A stretch of 64,000 nt of DNA from an uncultured Lachnospiraceae bacterium (GTDB lineage Bacteria; Bacillota; Clostridia; Lachnospirales; Lachnospiraceae), in the NCBI GenBank assembly GCA_902779575.1, contig CACZBW010000006.1, forward strand, positions 1-64,000, given 5' to 3'. Positions 61,030-64,000 of the stretch are shown here, in pieces; position 1 is the first letter of the stretch; every line of letters begins with the position of its first letter. The translations under genes were made by a program, and so were the position numbers. The notes below the pieces were generated by a model. The model did no database searches. It worked only from the letters and a program-made list of their open reading frames with translations, and was not told the DNA's origin.

Positions 61030-62184
61030 TCAGTATAACTGGTATCCGTTCGGATTGATCGCGTATTCATGATTTTTCAGCAGCTGAATATTCGCAAGCT
61101 CAAAAGAATTGAAAACCGAATCCGAAAAATAGTCGGAGGAGATCGTCGGATAATACCAGGATTTCCCACCGAAATAACTGCGCAGTTCCTCGGACTGGAA
61201 AATATAGCCCCTGCGCGCGTAGATCTCATTGCGCGCGTAGCACAGCTGCTGAAGGGACAGGCCGCTCACCTCCGCTTCCGTCAGATAGCGGATCGCGCTG
61301 TCATAGAAATAATAGTCGCTGTGGGAAACCGTCTTGACCGTCACGGGGGCGGCGGTATAGGAGCCGATGCCCGCATAGGAGTAGCCCGGCTGGTCAAGCA
61401 GGTAACCGTTCGGGTTCACCGAGTGCTCCGCCTGGTCGAGGAACATGACGTTCGCGCTCTCGCAGGTGTTGAATACGGAAGCTGAAAAAGTGGAGGCGTC
61501 TGTCGTCCCCCAGTACCAGTTCTTCTGCCTGAAATAATCCGACAGCTCGCTGGAACTGAAAATGTAGCCCCTGCGGGCGTAAATCTCGTTCTTCGCGTAG
61601 CAGAGCTCCTGCAGGGTCAGGCCGCTGATATCCGTTCCTGTCAGAATCCGGGAATTGCTGTCCGAAAAGATATAGGTATCCGGATTGACGGTATACTGGC
61701 TTGTCCCCTGGGAACTGCTCCCGCCGTAGCTTGAGCCGCCGGGCAGATACTGCCAGACAGCGTAATAATTATAACTGGGGGAATCCAGCGTGTAAGTCCC
61801 CAGCTCGTTCTCCCGCCGGGTCAGCATATCAATATTCGCCGTCTCATACTGATTCAGCATATCCGCCGTAAACTGGTCCGGCTCATAGAGCGGAACATAC
61901 CAGTACTGGCTGTTGAAATAATTCTGCAGTTCCGTGGAGACGAACTTTCTGCCGTTTCTGGCGTAAATCTCGTTCTTTGCGTAGCAGATGACCTGTGCGG
62001 ACCAGGATGATACCGTACCCGGGTCGATATAGGAATAACTCTCGGCCGGAAGCAGGAATCCGGAGGGGTTCGTGGGGGCAGCATGCGCTTCCTGCGGCCG
62101 CACGGCAAAACCTGCACTTATAACAGTCAGAATAAGAAACAGGGTCAGCAGGGCTTTTCCCGGTCTTCCGCAGCTCTTGTCCAT
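61030..62184 (-). CDS. Secreted protein with three YARHG domains
   Basis: 384 residues. A signal peptide covers residues 1-35 (LLTLFLILTVISAGFAV, then AHA). Three YARHG units follow, each with YAKNEIYARNGRKF, YAKNEIYARRGYIF or YARNEIYARRGYIF and a Y/F-rich partner segment (YFNSQYWYVPLYEPDQFT; YFRQKNWYWGTTDASTFS; YFGGKSWYYPTISSDYFS). YARHG is a small extracellular domain often found beside cell-wall-acting domains; its ligand is unknown. No other domain is attached. AGGAGG is upstream of the ATG. Downstream of valS by 116 bases, with a 22-bp inverted repeat in the gap. Confidence 0.88.
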   Translation of the reverse strand: MDKSCGRPGKALLTLFLILTVISAGFAVRPQEAHAAPTNPSGFLLPAESYSYIDPGTVSSWSAQVICYAKNEIYARNGRKFVSTELQNYFNSQYWYVPLYEPDQFTADMLNQYETANIDMLTRRENELGTYTLDSPSYNYYAVWQYLPGGSSYGGSSSQGTSQYTVNPDTYIFSDSNSRILTGTDISGLTLQELCYAKNEIYARRGYIFSSSELSDYFRQKNWYWGTTDASTFSASVFNTCESANVMFLDQAEHSVNPNGYLLDQPGYSYAGIGSYTAAPVTVKTVSHSDYYFYDSAIRYLTEAEVSGLSLQQLCYARNEIYARRGYIFQSEELRSYFGGKSWYYPTISSDYFSDSVFNSFELANIQLLKNHEYAINPNGYQLY

Positions 62185-62232
62185 AAATAAAAATCCTCCT
62201 CTCTGCCGCGCGCTTCTGCCTGCGCGGACACA

Positions 62233-62254
62233 GTTAAGATATGACTATCTTAAC
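62233..62254. promoter_or_regulatory. Inverted repeat upstream of the YARHG gene
   Basis: GTTAAGATA-TGAC-TATCTTAAC, 9-bp exact arms around four bases, 49 bases before the YARHG start codon. No T-run, so an operator is more likely than a terminator. A short CGGC-TTTT-GCCG lies near 62277 after valS. Confidence 0.55.
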
Positions 62255-62300
62255 ATCGGAGAGAAGGATTTTCACGGCTTTTGCCGCATATAATTATGAA

Positions 62301-64000
62301 TTATTTCTTAAGCTGAGAAAGGCGCTCCATGACCTGGTCCATCAGTTTCCGGTACTTCGCCAGTTTCTCTTTTTCTTCCTGCACCTTCGCTTCGGGAGCC
62401 CGTGAAAGGAATTTCTCATTGTTGAGCATTCCTTCCGAGCGCTTCAGTTCGCCTGTCAGACGGGCGCGCTCTTTCTCAAGGCGTTCGATCTCTTTCGCGA
62501 TATCGACCAGCTCCTCCATGGGAATATAGATCGAAGCGTTGTGGATCAGGGTGGACACCGCGTCGTCCGCGATTCCGCTCCTGCCGCTCTGAACGAATAC
62601 CTCGGAAGCCGAAGCGAGGGCGGAGAAGAATACCTTATCCTGTTCGAAGATCGAGCGGACAGTTTCATCCTCCGATACCACGAAGACCCTTGCCCTGCGG
62701 GCGGGAGCGACGTTCATGCCGGTGCGGACCGCACGGATGGCGCGGACCGCGTCCTTGATCGTCCCGATCTCATTTTCCTCCGCGGCGAAATTCCACTCTT
62801 CGCAAAACTGCGGCCATGCGGAGATCATGATTGACTCCTCCTCATCCTGCAGGCTCAGGAAGAGTTCCTCCGTGATAAAGGGCATGAAGGGGTGCAGCAG
62901 CTTCAGCGCCTGGATCAGCACCGTCTTCAGCGTCCAGAGGGCGGCGGTCTTGGTCTCGTCCGCGTCATTGTACAGGCGCGGCTTCACCATCTCGATATAC
63001 CAGTCGCAGAATTCATCCCACAGGAAGTCATAGACCTTCTGCACCGCGATGCCGAGCTCGAATTTCTCCATGTTCTCCGTGACTTCCGCCGCCAGGCGGT
63101 TTGCCCTGGACAGAATCCAGTGATCGACGTTCATCAGGCGGCTTAAATCCATCTCCGCCGGGATCTCCGATTTATCCAGGTTCATCAGGATAAAGCGGGT
63201 CGCGTTCCAGATCTTGTTGGAGAAATTCCTGGAATTTTCCACACGCTCATTGTAGAAACGCATGTCGTTTCCGGGCGCGTTCCCGGTCACGAGTGTGAGA
63301 CGGAGCGCGTCCGCTCCGTACTTGTCAATGATCTCCAGCGGATCGATGCCGTTCCCGAGGGATTTGCTCATCTTGCGTCCCAGGGCGTCGCGGACCAGGC
63401 CGTGGATCAGGACATACCTGAAGGGACTCTTCCCCGTCTGCTCAAGAGCGGAGAAGACCATGCGGATGACCCAGAAGAAGATGATATCGTACCCTGTCAC
63501 CAGCACGCTGGTCGGGTAGAAATAATCCAGCTCCGGCGTTTTGTCCGGCCAGCCCAGCGTGGAGAAAGGCCACAGGGCGGAGGAGAACCAGGTATCAAGG
63601 GAATCTTCATCCTGGTCAAAATGGGAGCCGCCGCATTTCGGGCAGATCTTCGGCGCTCCGCCTCCCTGTACCACCATCTCCCCGCAGCTTCCGCAGTAGT
63701 AGGCCGGGATCCGGTGTCCCCACCAGAGCTGCCTGGAGATGCACCAGTCCTTGATATTCTCCAGCCAGTGAATGTAGGTCTTGTCAAAATGCTCCGGCAC
63801 GAAATTCAGGTCGTCGGTTTTGACCACATCCAGCGCGGCCTTCGCCATCTCGTCCATCTTCACGAACCACTGGGGCTTGATCATGGGCTCGACGGTTGTA
63901 TGGCACCTGTCGTGGGTTCCGACCGCATGCTTAATCGGCACAACCTTAACCAGGAGGCCCTGCTCCTTCAGGTCCTCCACTATGGCTTTCCTGGCCTCGT
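62301..64000 (-). CDS. valS: Valyl-tRNA synthetase, C-terminal part (cut by window edge)
   Basis: At least 566 residues; the start lies beyond 64000. It shows WCISRQLWWGHRIPAYYCGS, a zinc-binding pair (CGSCGEMVVQ, ICPKCGG), VTGYDIIFFWVIRMVFSALE, the KMSKS loop GRKMSKSLGNGIDP, the anticodon-binding helical domain (WNATRFILMNLDKS, WDEFCDWYIEMVKPRLYND) and the C-terminal coiled coil (residues EIERLEKERARLTGELKRS) typical of ValRS. Charges tRNA-Val in the cytoplasm. Most upstream gene of the window on the minus strand. Confidence 0.97.
   Translation of the reverse strand, partial: EARKAIVEDLKEQGLLVKVVPIKHAVGTHDRCHTTVEPMIKPQWFVKMDEMAKAALDVVKTDDLNFVPEHFDKTYIHWLENIKDWCISRQLWWGHRIPAYYCGSCGEMVVQGGGAPKICPKCGGSHFDQDEDSLDTWFSSALWPFSTLGWPDKTPELDYFYPTSVLVTGYDIIFFWVIRMVFSALEQTGKSPFRYVLIHGLVRDALGRKMSKSLGNGIDPLEIIDKYGADALRLTLVTGNAPGNDMRFYNERVENSRNFSNKIWNATRFILMNLDKSEIPAEMDLSRLMNVDHWILSRANRLAAEVTENMEKFELGIAVQKVYDFLWDEFCDWYIEMVKPRLYNDADETKTAALWTLKTVLIQALKLLHPFMPFITEELFLSLQDEEESIMISAWPQFCEEWNFAAEENEIGTIKDAVRAIRAVRTGMNVAPARRARVFVVSEDETVRSIFEQDKVFFSALASASEVFVQSGRSGIADDAVSTLIHNASIYIPMEELVDIAKEIERLEKERARLTGELKRSEGMLNNEKFLSRAPEAKVQEEKEKLAKYRKLMDQVMERLSQLKK

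Overview
This window looks like a chromosomal segment of a fairly GC-rich Clostridia bacterium, most likely Lachnospiraceae. This is an inference from gene content and order: the rpmJ-rpsM-rpsK-rpsD-rpoA-rplQ block followed further on by ecfA1-ecfA2-ecfT-truA-rplM-rpsI, an L17 with an internal insertion, a DUF5717-DUF5716-TPR module, a DUF6077-type membrane protein, YARHG and SEC-C proteins, and an AddAB pair. Nearly all genes lie on the minus strand. I see no prophage, insertion sequence, CRISPR array or rRNA.

1-6.4 kb is accessory in character: a zinc-type macrodomain gene that loses its homology about 85 bases from the window edge, a PNPOx-ferredoxin flavoprotein, an Rrf2 regulator, a frameshifted SnoaL-like gene, and a three-gene unit (small protein, alpha/beta hydrolase, lipoprotein joining a cyclophilin-like domain to an aldo/keto reductase) divergent from a LysR regulator, with an 18-bp palindrome in the shared promoter region. 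6.4-18.7 kb is translation and housekeeping: rpsI, rplM, truA, the ECF transporter core, malQ, a cyclophilin on the plus strand, a GNAT fusion, and the alpha-operon genes. rpsI and rpoA start with TTG, and 407 bases separate rpmJ from rpsM.

18.9-25.2 kb holds a GH3-like enzyme, a ParB-like protein, a small HAD protein, a cluster of three palindromic repeats abutting a tRNA-Leu whose anticodon reads AAG, a two-domain PPK2 kinase, and an HTH-Uma2 fusion. 25.2-30.8 kb contains infC-rpmI-rplT (infC appears to start at ATT behind a structured leader), membrane proteins including a 56-residue protein missed by ordinary ORF length limits, YdcF, and an SEC-C protein behind a long leader carrying 31-bp tandem repeats.

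31-43 kb contains a DUF6077-like protein apparently in two pieces, purA and purB, the uncharacterised TPR/DUF5716/DUF5717 module, nrdR preceded by two candidate NrdR boxes 32 bp apart, and a cytidylate-kinase-like protein. 43-62 kb is a dense, overlapping gene string: a TetM-like ribosomal GTPase fused to a YacP/Rae1-like NYN nuclease domain, an MFS carrier, whiA, rapZ, murB, a YfhO-family protein, addA and addB, then a secreted triple-YARHG protein. The window ends inside valS.

The strongest leads for new biology are the GTPase-NYN fusion, the DUF5717-DUF5716-TPR module, the tRNA-Leu(AAG) with its palindromic repeat cluster, the cyclophilin-like/aldo-keto lipoprotein, and the putative NrdR boxes in front of nrdR. 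Coding calls rest on reading the translated sequence and recognising families; no database search was run.
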